Source: Acidipropionibacterium virtanenii (lineage in GTDB: Bacteria; Actinomycetota; Actinomycetes; Propionibacteriales; Propionibacteriaceae). From it: DNA of 64,000 bases. Shown one piece after another: positions 34,777-42,536 of this stretch (position 1 is its first letter; each line of letters opens with the position of its first letter). The translations under genes and the position numbers were made by a program. The notes under the pieces were generated by a model. It ran no database searches. It was not told where the DNA came from and saw nothing but the letters and a program-made list of their open reading frames with translations. Location: contig NZ_CP025198.1 of assembly GCF_003325455.1 (NCBI RefSeq), positions 3,286,001 to 3,350,000 of the forward strand. The letters are read 5' to 3'.

Positions 34777-36477
34777 ATGACCTCTCCCCTCGATCCGTTC
34801 AACCGCCCCGTCGGCCGACGCTCGCTCATCATGGCCGCCGCCGGCCTGGCCGCACTCGGACCGGTCCTGAGCGCCTGCGGCGGATCATCCTCGAGCGCCT
34901 CCCCGGCAACCCCCACCGGCAAGCCCGTCGACGGCGGCGCGCTGATCTGGGCCATCGAGACCCAGTTGTCCTCGGCCAACCCGCACACCAACGGCCAGGA
35001 CAAGGCCCGCCCGATCCTGCGCAACGCCTTCGACTCGCTGATCTTCCTGGACGGCGACGGCAAGTACCAGCCGTGGCTCGCCAGGACGATCACCCCGTCG
35101 GCCGACGGCACGGTCCTCACTCTGGAACTGCGCACCGACGTCACCTTCTCCGACGGGGAGAAGTTCAACGCGGCCGCCGTCGTCAAGAACTTCGACAAGC
35201 TCTCCGACGCCAAGTACGCCACCTCGGCGGCCGGCGCGCTCAGCTCCCTGAAGAAGTACGAGGCCACCGGGCCGTACACGGTGAAATTCACCCTCTCCAA
35301 GCCCGACAACTACTTCCTCACCTGGCTGGCAGGCGTGACCGCGGCCCCCATCTCCCCCAAGAGCCTGGCCCTGTCCATGGACGAGCTGCAGGCCGGCGGC
35401 CCGAAGATCGCCGGTACCGGGCCCTTCACGATCAGCACGTACTCCCTCAACACCGAGATCGTCTTCACCCGACGCAAGGACTACGCCTGGGCGCCGGCCG
35501 CGATCGCCAAGGGCCAGAAGGCCGCCCACCTCGAGAAGGTGACCTACCGCACCCTCAAGGAGGGCTCGGCGCGCACCGGCGCACTGTCCCGCTCCCAGGT
35601 GGACGTCGCCTCAGACATCCAGCCGCTGGACGTGGAGACCTTCACCTCGAATCCGAGGTTCGCCTATGTGCGGGCCACTGCGGCGGGCTCCCCGTACTCG
35701 CTGTACTTCAACGTCTCCAAGACACCCTTCGAGGATATCCGGGTCCGTCAGGCGTTCGCCCAGGGGGCCGATATCACCGCCATCGTCAACAGCATCTATC
35801 GCGGCACCTATCAGCGCGCCTGGGCTCCCTACAATCTTCTCGGCCCCTACCAGGATCCGTCCCTGAAGAACTGGCTGAAATTCGACAAGGCGGCTGCCAA
35901 CAAACTGCTCGACAAGGCCGGCTGGGCGACGAAGAATGCGTCCGGCATCCGCACCAAGAGGGGCAAGACGCTGACGGTGCGCACCGTCTCGGCCTCCGAC
36001 TACGTCCGCGAGAGCCGGGACCAGCTCAATGTGGCCCTGGCTGCGGCGCTCAAGCAGAATATCGGCATCGACTACAAGTTCCAGGCGGTGGACCTGGGCA
36101 CCGAGGCCAACCGCGCCAAGGCCAACGACTACGAGATCTTCGACAACTCCTACGGCGGTGCCGATCCGGTGGTGCCCTTCGACCTGCTGTACTACTCGTC
36201 CGATCCGTCGCGCGGATACATCGCCCGCGGACGATACAACGACAAGCAGCTCGAGAAATTGATCGACGACGCCCGGTTCAGCAATGACACGGCGGCCCGC
36301 AAGAAGACCTACAAGACCATTCAGGAGTACGTCACCAAGGAGAAGTACTACGCCCTTCCGCTGGCGGTGACCCAGGACACCTACGCCTACAATGCTGAGA
36401 AGGTCGCCGGGATCGTGGCCGATCCGGCCACCGGCGGTCCCTTCAGCGCCTACACCGCGTGGGTGGCGTCGAAGTGA
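34777..36477 (+). CDS. Extracellular solute-binding lipoprotein (family 5, peptide type)
   Basis: The 566-residue lipoprotein has a twin-arginine-like RRSLIMAAAG and lipobox LSAC (Cys34). The sequence DGGALIWAIETQLSSANPHTNG, then TLELRTDVTFSDGEKFNAAAVVKNFDKL and the C-terminal KTYKTIQEYVTKEKYYALPLAV are typical of SBP_bac_5 proteins. It captures the transported compound, which could be a sulfur-containing peptide or conjugate given the operon. AAGGA precedes the ATG. Its stop overlaps the next gene. Confidence 0.93.
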   Translation: MTSPLDPFNRPVGRRSLIMAAAGLAALGPVLSACGGSSSSASPATPTGKPVDGGALIWAIETQLSSANPHTNGQDKARPILRNAFDSLIFLDGDGKYQPWLARTITPSADGTVLTLELRTDVTFSDGEKFNAAAVVKNFDKLSDAKYATSAAGALSSLKKYEATGPYTVKFTLSKPDNYFLTWLAGVTAAPISPKSLALSMDELQAGGPKIAGTGPFTISTYSLNTEIVFTRRKDYAWAPAAIAKGQKAAHLEKVTYRTLKEGSARTGALSRSQVDVASDIQPLDVETFTSNPRFAYVRATAAGSPYSLYFNVSKTPFEDIRVRQAFAQGADITAIVNSIYRGTYQRAWAPYNLLGPYQDPSLKNWLKFDKAAANKLLDKAGWATKNASGIRTKRGKTLTVRTVSASDYVRESRDQLNVALAAALKQNIGIDYKFQAVDLGTEANRAKANDYEIFDNSYGGADPVVPFDLLYYSSDPSRGYIARGRYNDKQLEKLIDDARFSNDTAARKKTYKTIQEYVTKEKYYALPLAVTQDTYAYNAEKVAGIVADPATGGPFSAYTAWVASK

Positions 36478-37508
36478 CGGCGCTCATCGAGGGCAACTCC
36501 CCCGGCTCGGTCGTTCACGAGGCGAGCCCCGTCGACTTCGACACCTACGGGACGATCTACGAGCCGCGCGGCGAGGCCCGGAAAGCCCCCTTCGGCGCCG
36601 GGGCCGATGCCGACGTCTACCCCTTCCGGGGCCGCATCGATCCGAACGGGGAGTTTCCGCCGGAGGCGGGCCGCTACCACCTGTACGTGTCCCTGGCCTG
36701 CCCCTTCGCCCACCGCACACTCATCGTGCGGGCGCTCAAGGGTCTGGAGGAGGTGATCGGCGTCTCGGTGGTCGATCCGATCCGCGACGGGCGCGGCTGG
36801 GCCTTCCGGGCCGGCGCTGATCCGTCCCGGCGGCACGGCGGCCTCGGCCAGACCCTGGACCGGGCCAACGGCTTCGCCCTCCTGTCCCAGGCCTACGAGG
36901 CCTCGGTGCCCGGCGGCGTCTACACCGGGCGGGTCTCGGTGCCGGTGCTGTGGGACACCCGCAGCGGCCAGGTGGTCTCGAACCACTATCCGGAGATCAC
37001 CCTGGATCTGGGTTCCCAGTTCAACCAGTGGGCCGGCGAGCCGGGGCTCGACCTGTACCCCGTGCCGCTGCGCGACGAGATCGACGCCCTCAACGACGTC
37101 GTCGGCCCTCACCTCAACGAGGGCGTCTACCACGCAGGATTCGCCACCACGCAGAGTGATTACGAGGCCGGGTACCGGGAGGTCTTCGAGACCCTCGATC
37201 TGCTGGAGGAGCTGCTGGCCGACGGCCGCGAGTTCCTGGTCGGCGGCCGGCTCACCGAGGCCGATATCCGGCTGTGGCCCACTCTGGCACGATTCGATTC
37301 GGTCTACCACGGCCATTTCAAGCTCAATCGAAACCGCCTGGTAGACCTACCGAATCTGTGGGCCTACACCCGTCGGCTGTACGCCATTCCGGCCTTCGGA
37401 GCCACCACCGATCTTGACCAGATCCGGCGCCATTACTACGGCACCCAGCTGCACATCAACCCCACCGGGATCGTGCCGCCGTCGCCGCGCATCGACTGGT
37501 CCCTGTAA
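36474..37508 (+). CDS. Xi-class glutathionyl-hydroquinone-reductase-like protein (CPFAH active site)
   Basis: The 344-residue protein matches the YqjG/ECM4 (Xi) group, which reductively removes thiols from S-glutathionyl or similar conjugates. The active-site motif is Cys76-Pro-Phe-Ala-His in VSLACPFAHRTLIVRALKGLEEVIGVSVV, then VPVLWDTRSGQVVSNHYPEI, LYPVPLRDEID and the C-terminal FLVGGRLTEADIRLWPTLARFD. The GTG at 36474 overlaps the binding-protein stop. Actinobacteria usually use mycothiol, so the physiological conjugate is uncertain. Confidence 0.88.
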   Translation: MTALIEGNSPGSVVHEASPVDFDTYGTIYEPRGEARKAPFGAGADADVYPFRGRIDPNGEFPPEAGRYHLYVSLACPFAHRTLIVRALKGLEEVIGVSVVDPIRDGRGWAFRAGADPSRRHGGLGQTLDRANGFALLSQAYEASVPGGVYTGRVSVPVLWDTRSGQVVSNHYPEITLDLGSQFNQWAGEPGLDLYPVPLRDEIDALNDVVGPHLNEGVYHAGFATTQSDYEAGYREVFETLDLLEELLADGREFLVGGRLTEADIRLWPTLARFDSVYHGHFKLNRNRLVDLPNLWAYTRRLYAIPAFGATTDLDQIRRHYYGTQLHINPTGIVPPSPRIDWSL

Positions 37509-37541
37509 CCCCACCCGAGAAGAACGAGAGAAGGAGACGAT

Positions 37542-38639
37542 ATGTCCGCCGTCGTCGCAGATTTCGAGACCGAGCTCAACACCGAGGAGCCCAAGACCTT
37601 CGAACCGGTCAAGGCGTTCCCCGAGACCAATACCGAGCAGACCCCCGACGGGGCCTTCCGGCGCCAGCGCAACCTCTTCCCGGTGCGCTTCGGCGAGGGG
37701 CCGGGCCAGTACCCGGCCGAGCCGGGGCGCTACCGGCTGCTGGGTTCGGTGAGCTGCGGCTGGTGCAGGCGCCAGCTCATCGCGATCCGGCTGCTCGGCC
37801 TCGAGGAGGCCCTGCCCTTCGTGCCGCTCTACGGCCGCGACGGCGCCGGATGGCGGATCAGCGAGACCCAGGGCGACGTCGTCGCGAAGTGGGGGTCGGA
37901 CCGGCTCAACTCCTTCTACGAGCGCACCATCCCGGGCTTCACGGGCCGGGGCACCTCCCCGACGATCATCGACATCGAGACCGGGAAAGTGGTCACGAAC
38001 TCCTACCACACCATCGATCTGGATCTTGCGAGCGTGTGGAGGCCCTTCCACAAGGCCGACGCCCCGGATCTGTATCCCGAGGATCTGCGCGAGGAGATCA
38101 ATCTGCTCAACCAGCAGATCTTCGACGACGTCAACAACGGCACCTACAAGGTGATCTTCGCCACCAACCCGCAGGCCGCCCGGGCCGCGCTGGGAATCTT
38201 CGAGGCCCGCCTGGCCGATTACGATTTCCGGCTGGACTCGCGACGCTATCTGTTCGGCGACCGTCTCACCGATTCCGACATCCGGCTGTTCCAGACGCTG
38301 TCCTCCTACGAGCGCAGCTACCGTCCGCGGCTGGCCGCGATTCTGGGGGAGGACGACGTCAAGCATCTGACCGACTTCGGGAATCTGTGGGGATATGCCC
38401 GCGATCTCTTCCAGCACGGTTTCGTCGACGATCGGGAGCTCTACTTCCTCAACCTGCTGCCGGGACCCTCGGGCGAGTACGTCCAGGGACAGGGCTTCGC
38501 CGAGGGGATCGAGCTGCCCGACGCCGCCGAGGCCCTGGCGGCGTGGCGCGAGCCGAGCGGGCGCGAGCAGCTGGCCGGTTCGCCGCTGTACTCCGGCCCG
38601 GGATCGGGCGGCTCCTTCGAACTGTGGAACCTGAAGTGA
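37542..38639 (+). CDS. Xi-class GST-like protein with a CGWC active site
   Basis: The 365-residue paralogue of the preceding protein aligns throughout (RYRLLGSVSCGWCRRQLIAIRLLGLEEA, SPTIIDIETGKVVTNSYHTI, YLFGDRLTDSDIRLFQTL). In place of CPFAH it has Cys72-Gly-Trp-Cys75, a thioredoxin-like two-cysteine site suited to dithiol-disulfide chemistry. The ATG has GAGAAGGAGA upstream, 33 bp after the first gene. Two tandem paralogues with different cysteines suggest sequential thiol reactions. Confidence 0.85.
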   Translation: MSAVVADFETELNTEEPKTFEPVKAFPETNTEQTPDGAFRRQRNLFPVRFGEGPGQYPAEPGRYRLLGSVSCGWCRRQLIAIRLLGLEEALPFVPLYGRDGAGWRISETQGDVVAKWGSDRLNSFYERTIPGFTGRGTSPTIIDIETGKVVTNSYHTIDLDLASVWRPFHKADAPDLYPEDLREEINLLNQQIFDDVNNGTYKVIFATNPQAARAALGIFEARLADYDFRLDSRRYLFGDRLTDSDIRLFQTLSSYERSYRPRLAAILGEDDVKHLTDFGNLWGYARDLFQHGFVDDRELYFLNLLPGPSGEYVQGQGFAEGIELPDAAEALAAWREPSGREQLAGSPLYSGPGSGGSFELWNLK

Positions 38640-40087
38640 GCACCGCCGTCAGGCCCGTCATCGACGCCCACTCGTATCCGCCCGAGGTGATCGCCTCGCT
38701 GCGGCCGATCCCGGTCGGCCTGTGGCTGCAGGTCCTGGGCGACTCCCGGGTCGGCTCGGGCCCCCTGGTGCTGCGCCACGCGCTGCCCGAGGAGTACGAG
38801 GAGGTGGGCGACGTCCTGGAGGCGGCGTTCACCACGGGCTGCTGGTCGACCCCGGAGTACATCGCGAGCCTGCACGCCATCGAGTCCCGGGCGGCGACGT
38901 CGAATGTGTGGGTGGTGGCCGATGACGACGGCGTCCTGGCGGCCGTCCTCACACCCCAGCCGCGGTATCTGGAGTCCGACGCCTTCACCTTCAACATCCT
39001 GGGGGTCGGACCGCGGGGCCGCGGTCTGGGTCTGGGCCGGCTTCTCACCGATCATGCCGTGGACCTCGCCCGATCGCTGGGGCTGGGCACCGTGGAGATC
39101 CACTCCGGGCCGCAGATGACCGCGGCCCACAAGGTCTATGTCGACTACGGATTCGTGCGGCGCATCGAACAGGAGACGGCTGTGGTCGACGGCCACCAGC
39201 GGTTGCGGAGCTTCACCTACCGGGTGCCCGATCCGGTGGCCGACCCGCCGTCGATCGAACGCGCCGCCGCGCCGGCCGTCGATTCGCCCTTCCCGAGACC
39301 AGGAGATCCTGTGAGCATCACCGCACTGCGCCCCGCCGGGGTTGAGGACGCCGGCCGCTTCCACCCCGAGGCGCCCCGGCGCCCCGGGCCGGCCGAGCTG
39401 CCGGACCGGCGGCTGCGGCTGGTGGCCCCGGCGTCCTCTCCCCGCAGTTGGGGGGCGGTGCTGGGGGCGCGTATCGCGGCACCCGAATGGGTTCGGGTGG
39501 AATGGTCGCAGGAGGTGGCTTCGCCGGTGCTGCTGGACGGGGAGGGACTCCTGGTGAGCGACGACTGGTCGTGGATCTCGCGGTCTCTGGCCACGGCGTC
39601 CGGGAGCGGGATCTACCCGGCGGCCCGGCGCGAGGAGATCGACACCCTGGAGCAGGTGATCGGCGCCGAGCTCATCGGCGCGCTGGAGGAGGTGGTGTTC
39701 TCCACCGCGCAACCGGTGCGCGACGCCGTCTCCCGGCTGCTCTTCGCCCGCCTAGGACTGCTCGATCTCCGGCTGGCGGATCGACGGTTCCTGCTCGGCG
39801 ATGAGCCGACCACCGCCGACCTGACCCTGTTCGGGCTGCTGCTCGGCTGGGACCTGCACTACCGGGCGCACCTGGGCTGGGGCGCGGCCTCCCTGGTCGA
39901 CTACCCGAACCTGTGGGCCTGGGCGCGCCGACTGGCCGCCGACCCGCAGGTGCTGTCGGCCGGGGACCGGGTGGCGGCTGGCCTGGACGCCGGCCCCGAC
40001 GGCACCTTCGCCGAACCCTGGGGACCGGCGCTGCCGGTCGAGGGGATCGACGACATCCGGGCCGCATGGTGGGAGCCCGTGAAGTAG
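38636..40087 (+). CDS. GNAT acetyltransferase fused to a cysteine-less GST-like domain
   Basis: One open frame of 483 residues. Residues about 40-195 form a GNAT domain (VWVVADDDGVLAAVLTPQ, acetyl-CoA loop GPRGRGLGLGRLL, HKVYVDYGFVRR). Residues about 226-483 resemble the Xi-GST proteins upstream (RRFLLGDEPTTADLTLFGLLLGWDLHYR, ALPVEGIDDIRAAWWEP), but the active-site region reads APASSPRSWGA, without cysteine. An internal GTG at 39311 (residue 226) follows AGGAGATCCT, so the second half may also be made alone. The GTG start at 38636 overlaps the previous stop. Confidence 0.8.
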   Translation: MSTAVRPVIDAHSYPPEVIASLRPIPVGLWLQVLGDSRVGSGPLVLRHALPEEYEEVGDVLEAAFTTGCWSTPEYIASLHAIESRAATSNVWVVADDDGVLAAVLTPQPRYLESDAFTFNILGVGPRGRGLGLGRLLTDHAVDLARSLGLGTVEIHSGPQMTAAHKVYVDYGFVRRIEQETAVVDGHQRLRSFTYRVPDPVADPPSIERAAAPAVDSPFPRPGDPVSITALRPAGVEDAGRFHPEAPRRPGPAELPDRRLRLVAPASSPRSWGAVLGARIAAPEWVRVEWSQEVASPVLLDGEGLLVSDDWSWISRSLATASGSGIYPAARREEIDTLEQVIGAELIGALEEVVFSTAQPVRDAVSRLLFARLGLLDLRLADRRFLLGDEPTTADLTLFGLLLGWDLHYRAHLGWGAASLVDYPNLWAWARRLAADPQVLSAGDRVAAGLDAGPDGTFAEPWGPALPVEGIDDIRAAWWEPVK

Positions 40088-40090
40088 CGA

Positions 40091-40161
40091 CAAATTCTCG
40101 TTCCAGAACCCCCGGATCGACGTCGGCGACCACGATCATGCGGTTCTGGAGCGAGAAATTG
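40091..40161. repeat. Long hairpin after the thiol operon
   Basis: Arms of 20 bp (40091-40110 and 40142-40161, 18 of 20 paired; core TTCTCG(T/C)TCCAGAACC) enclose a 31-nt loop. It starts three bases after the GNAT-GST stop and ends 39 bp before the next gene. It could be a terminator or a further repeat family; no T-tract follows. Confidence 0.6.
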
Positions 40162-40200
40162 CGCCCCTACACTGGGCCACACACCGACGGAGGAGGACAC

Positions 40201-40488
40201 ATGGCCACGCCCACCATCACCGACAACACCGAGGAGCACCGCTACGAGGCGCGCCTGGACGGCAAACTCGCCGGATACCTGGACTACGAGCGGACGGGCG
40301 ACGTCGTCGACCTGCCCCACACCTTGGTCTTCCCTCAGTACGAGGGCAAGGGCGTCGCCGGGGCACTGGTCCGCCACGGCCTCGACGACATCCGGGGCCG
40401 CGGACTGACTGTCACGCCGACCTGCCCCTACGTCGACTCATGGATCCAGCGCCATCCCGACTACGCCGACCTCGTGCACCGGGGTTGA
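40201..40488 (+). CDS. Small GNAT-like (YjdJ-type) N-acetyltransferase
   Basis: The 95-residue protein reads RYEARLDGKLAGYLDYERTGDVVDLPHTLVFPQYEGKGVAGALVRHGLDDIRGRGLTVTPTCPYVDSW, the compact single-domain acetyltransferase fold seen in YjdJ/GtsA-like proteins, with the EGKGVAG acetyl-CoA loop. GGAGG lies about 7 nt before the ATG. A small ORF follows directly after its stop. The acceptor is unknown. Confidence 0.85.
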   Translation: MATPTITDNTEEHRYEARLDGKLAGYLDYERTGDVVDLPHTLVFPQYEGKGVAGALVRHGLDDIRGRGLTVTPTCPYVDSWIQRHPDYADLVHRG

Positions 40489-40674
40489 ATGCGGGCAGCC
40501 GTGGGTAACGATCTTGAGCGCGACCCGGACCTCACGGAATGGGAGCAGCACATCGCCGACCGGACCGCAGACCTCCGCGCGGGCCGCATCAAGGCCGTCC
40601 CCGCCGAAGAGGTCGACCTGATGCTCGGATGCAGCGGTGAGCCGCCCGCATCCACACTCGACGAGATTTCCTGA
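40489..40674 (+). CDS. Small hypothetical protein
   Basis: The 61-residue ORF starts at the ATG immediately after the GNAT stop (MRAAVGNDLERDPDLTEWEQHIADRTADLRAGRIKAVPAEEVDLML). The acidic, helical composition is reminiscent of small antitoxin-like addiction-module components, but no toxin follows; next comes a strong terminator. It may be translated by coupling. Weakly supported. Confidence 0.45.
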   Translation: MRAAVGNDLERDPDLTEWEQHIADRTADLRAGRIKAVPAEEVDLMLGCSGEPPASTLDEIS

Positions 40675-40714
40675 TCGCTCCGGGCCTGGCCAGCAACACT
40701 GCCTGACGCGCAGA

Positions 40715-40759
40715 ATGCGGCGGTGCCGCCGACCGTTCGGGTCGGCGGCACCGCCGCAT
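40715..40759. terminator. Strong bidirectional terminator hairpin
   Basis: A perfect 20-bp stem (ATGCGGCGGTGCCGCCGACC and its complement) with a 5-nt loop GTTCG lies between the convergent small ORF and the dps gene. It can serve both strands. T-rich tails are weak, as usual in high-GC actinobacteria. Confidence 0.8.
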
Positions 40760-40783
40760 CATGACTCGTTGTGACTACCAGGC

Positions 40784-41317
40784 TCAGGCCTTCTCGGGAG
40801 CGCGGGTCTCGGCGCTGATGAACCAGGCCTGCTGCTCCAGCTTCTGGGTGTACTCGTGCAGCATGTCCGAGGTGGTCGGATCCTCGGCGTCGACGGCGTC
40901 ATGCACCTCGCGCATAGTGGCGACGGTGGCATCGATGGCGGCCACCATCAGGTCGATGGCGTCGTGGGTCGACACCTCGCCCTGCGGGAACTGCTCGATG
41001 GAGGTGCGGGCGGCGACCACCGACGGACGGCCGTCGGGGGTGGCGTGCAGGGCGCGCAGACGCTCGGCGAACTCGTCGGACCCTTCGCGGGCGATGTCAA
41101 CGACCTCATCGAGATTGAGGTGAAGGTCGCGGAAGTTCGGCCCGACGATATTCCAGTGGGCCTGCTTGCCGACCAGGCTCAGGGCGATGAAATCGACGAC
41201 CACCTTCTGCAGGTTGTCGCTCAGCTCCTTGGACGCGCGGAAGCCGTGCTCAGCGTTCTCGACGGCTGTCCGGGTGTCTCCAGCGTGCTTCGGAACGGTG
41301 ATGGACTGCTCGGTCAT
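40784..41317 (-). CDS. dps: Dps-family DNA-binding ferritin-like protein
   Basis: The 177-residue protein oxidises and stores iron and protects DNA. The ferroxidase and interface residues appear in LVGKQAHWNIVGPNFRDLHLNLDEVVDIAREGSDEFAERL (His, Asp and Glu ligands of Dps). The N-terminal extension MTEQSITVPKHAGDT is short and polar. An AAGGAG site is upstream. It is monocistronic, next to the Crp/Fnr-type regulator on the same strand. Confidence 0.93.
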   Translation of the reverse strand: MTEQSITVPKHAGDTRTAVENAEHGFRASKELSDNLQKVVVDFIALSLVGKQAHWNIVGPNFRDLHLNLDEVVDIAREGSDEFAERLRALHATPDGRPSVVAARTSIEQFPQGEVSTHDAIDLMVAAIDATVATMREVHDAVDAEDPTTSDMLHEYTQKLEQQAWFISAETRAPEKA

Positions 41318-41443
41318 ATGACCTGACTCCTTATCTCGTTGGCTTCTCTTACGCTCTCTGTGGGGTGGAACGTCTCCCCGTGCCCCACTATTCCGTGTCG
41401 TAGTGCTCGGCGTGTCGCGATCGGGCGGATCCGGCCGACGCCC

Positions 41444-42133
41444 TCAGCCGGCGGCCAGCTCTTCCAGGGCGTCGACGTCGCGCAGCGTGATCTCCGGGCC
41501 CGAGGTGGCGATCAACCCTTTGGACCGCAGGGCGTCGAGCCCCCGGCTGAACGACTCCGGGGTCATCCCGAGCAGCGAGGCGGTGTCCTTCTTGGCCATC
41601 GGCAGCCTCACCCGGTAGCCGCCCCGGCCCGCGACTCCCGGCTGATCCAGCAGATAGCCGGCGATCCGCGCCGGGCGACTCGTGCTGGTCAGGCTCAACC
41701 GATGCTCGGCGTCGTCCAGCCGCTGGGTCAGCGAGCGCAGCATCGCCATCGCCACCGACGGATGGGCGGCGATCAAGGGCGCCAGATCGGCCCGGGAGAA
41801 GACGCACATCCGGGTGGGGGCGGTGGCCTCGATGAGGTAGGTCGGCGCCTCCCCTGTGAGGAAGGACCCCTCCCCCACGAAGTCTCCGGGACCGGCCAGC
41901 CGCAGCACGCGCTCATGCCCGCCGGCCGACATCCGGGACACCTTCACCTGCCCCCGGTGGACGACGGCCAGGCGCCCTGTCGCCGGGCCGAAGGCCTGGC
42001 CGCGGTCCAGCGCGGTCGGCCTTGCCAGGGCGCCGACCGCGTCCTGATCGGCCGGGCTCAGACCGCCGAACAGCGGCACCAGGCGCACACAGCTGACGTG
42101 CTCGGTGACGTCGGTGAGAGGCAGGTTCTTCAC
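41444..42133 (-). CDS. Crp/Fnr-family transcriptional regulator
   Basis: The 229-residue protein has a cyclic-nucleotide-type beta barrel (LAVVHRGQVKVSRMSAGGHERVLRLAGPGDFVGEGSFLTGEAPTYLIEA) and a C-terminal HTH (KKDTASLLGMTPESFSRGLDALRSKGLI). The recognition helix has E-x2-S-R, which in FNR reads TTGAT-type half-sites. Only two cysteines are present (Cys15 and one near residue 110), so an FNR-style 4Fe-4S cluster seems unlikely. A matching CTTGAC-N4-GTCAAG palindrome lies 38 bp upstream, implying autoregulation and control of the divergent metal genes. Confidence 0.88.
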   Translation of the reverse strand: MKNLPLTDVTEHVSCVRLVPLFGGLSPADQDAVGALARPTALDRGQAFGPATGRLAVVHRGQVKVSRMSAGGHERVLRLAGPGDFVGEGSFLTGEAPTYLIEATAPTRMCVFSRADLAPLIAAHPSVAMAMLRSLTQRLDDAEHRLSLTSTSRPARIAGYLLDQPGVAGRGGYRVRLPMAKKDTASLLGMTPESFSRGLDALRSKGLIATSGPEITLRDVDALEELAAG

Positions 42134-42170
42134 ACTCGCGAGGGTAGTGCCGAATGATGCTTCAGGCCTT

Positions 42171-42186
42171 CTTGACCTGCGTCAAG
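42171..42186. promoter_or_regulatory. FNR/DNR-like box in the divergent promoter region
   Basis: CTTGAC-CTGC-GTCAAG is a perfect 6-bp-arm palindrome, close to the FNR consensus TTGAT-N4-ATCAA. It lies between the Crp/Fnr gene (start 42133, minus) and the metallochaperone/ATPase genes (start 42258, plus), so one dimer could control both. Confidence 0.7.
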
Positions 42187-42257
42187 GAGTGCGGTGCCGG
42201 ACCGGATCAGTATTCGAGGTGTCGCCGGGACAGGCGGCATGACGAAAGGACACAGCA

Positions 42258-42497
42258 ATGAGCACCGACGAGATCACGACCACCCACACCGTGCTGCGCG
42301 CCGAGGGCTTCTCCTGCCCCTCCTGCGTCGCCAAGGTCACCGGCGCCCTGCAGAAGCTGCCCGGCGTCGGCGACGTCACCGTGCACTTCGCCTCGGGACG
42401 CATCGAGGCCGACCACGACGAGGCCCGCACCGGCGTCGACGACCTGATCGCCGCCGTCGGCAAGCTGGGCTACCCCGCCACCCCGTCGGCCTTCTGA
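42258..42497 (+). CDS. Heavy-metal-associated (HMA) domain metallochaperone
   Basis: The 79-residue protein has GFSCPSCVAKVTGALQKLPGVGDVTVHFASGRIEADHD, the ferredoxin-like HMA fold with a CxxC metal site (CPSC). The following P-type ATPase has no N-terminal HMA domain, so this small protein probably delivers the metal to it. The AAAGGA ribosome site is about 8 nt upstream. The same FNR-like box may govern both. Confidence 0.88.
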   Translation: MSTDEITTTHTVLRAEGFSCPSCVAKVTGALQKLPGVGDVTVHFASGRIEADHDEARTGVDDLIAAVGKLGYPATPSAF

Positions 42498-42536
42498 AAC
42501 CGCCCTCTACCCGTGAACCGAAAGGGACTGAGAACG

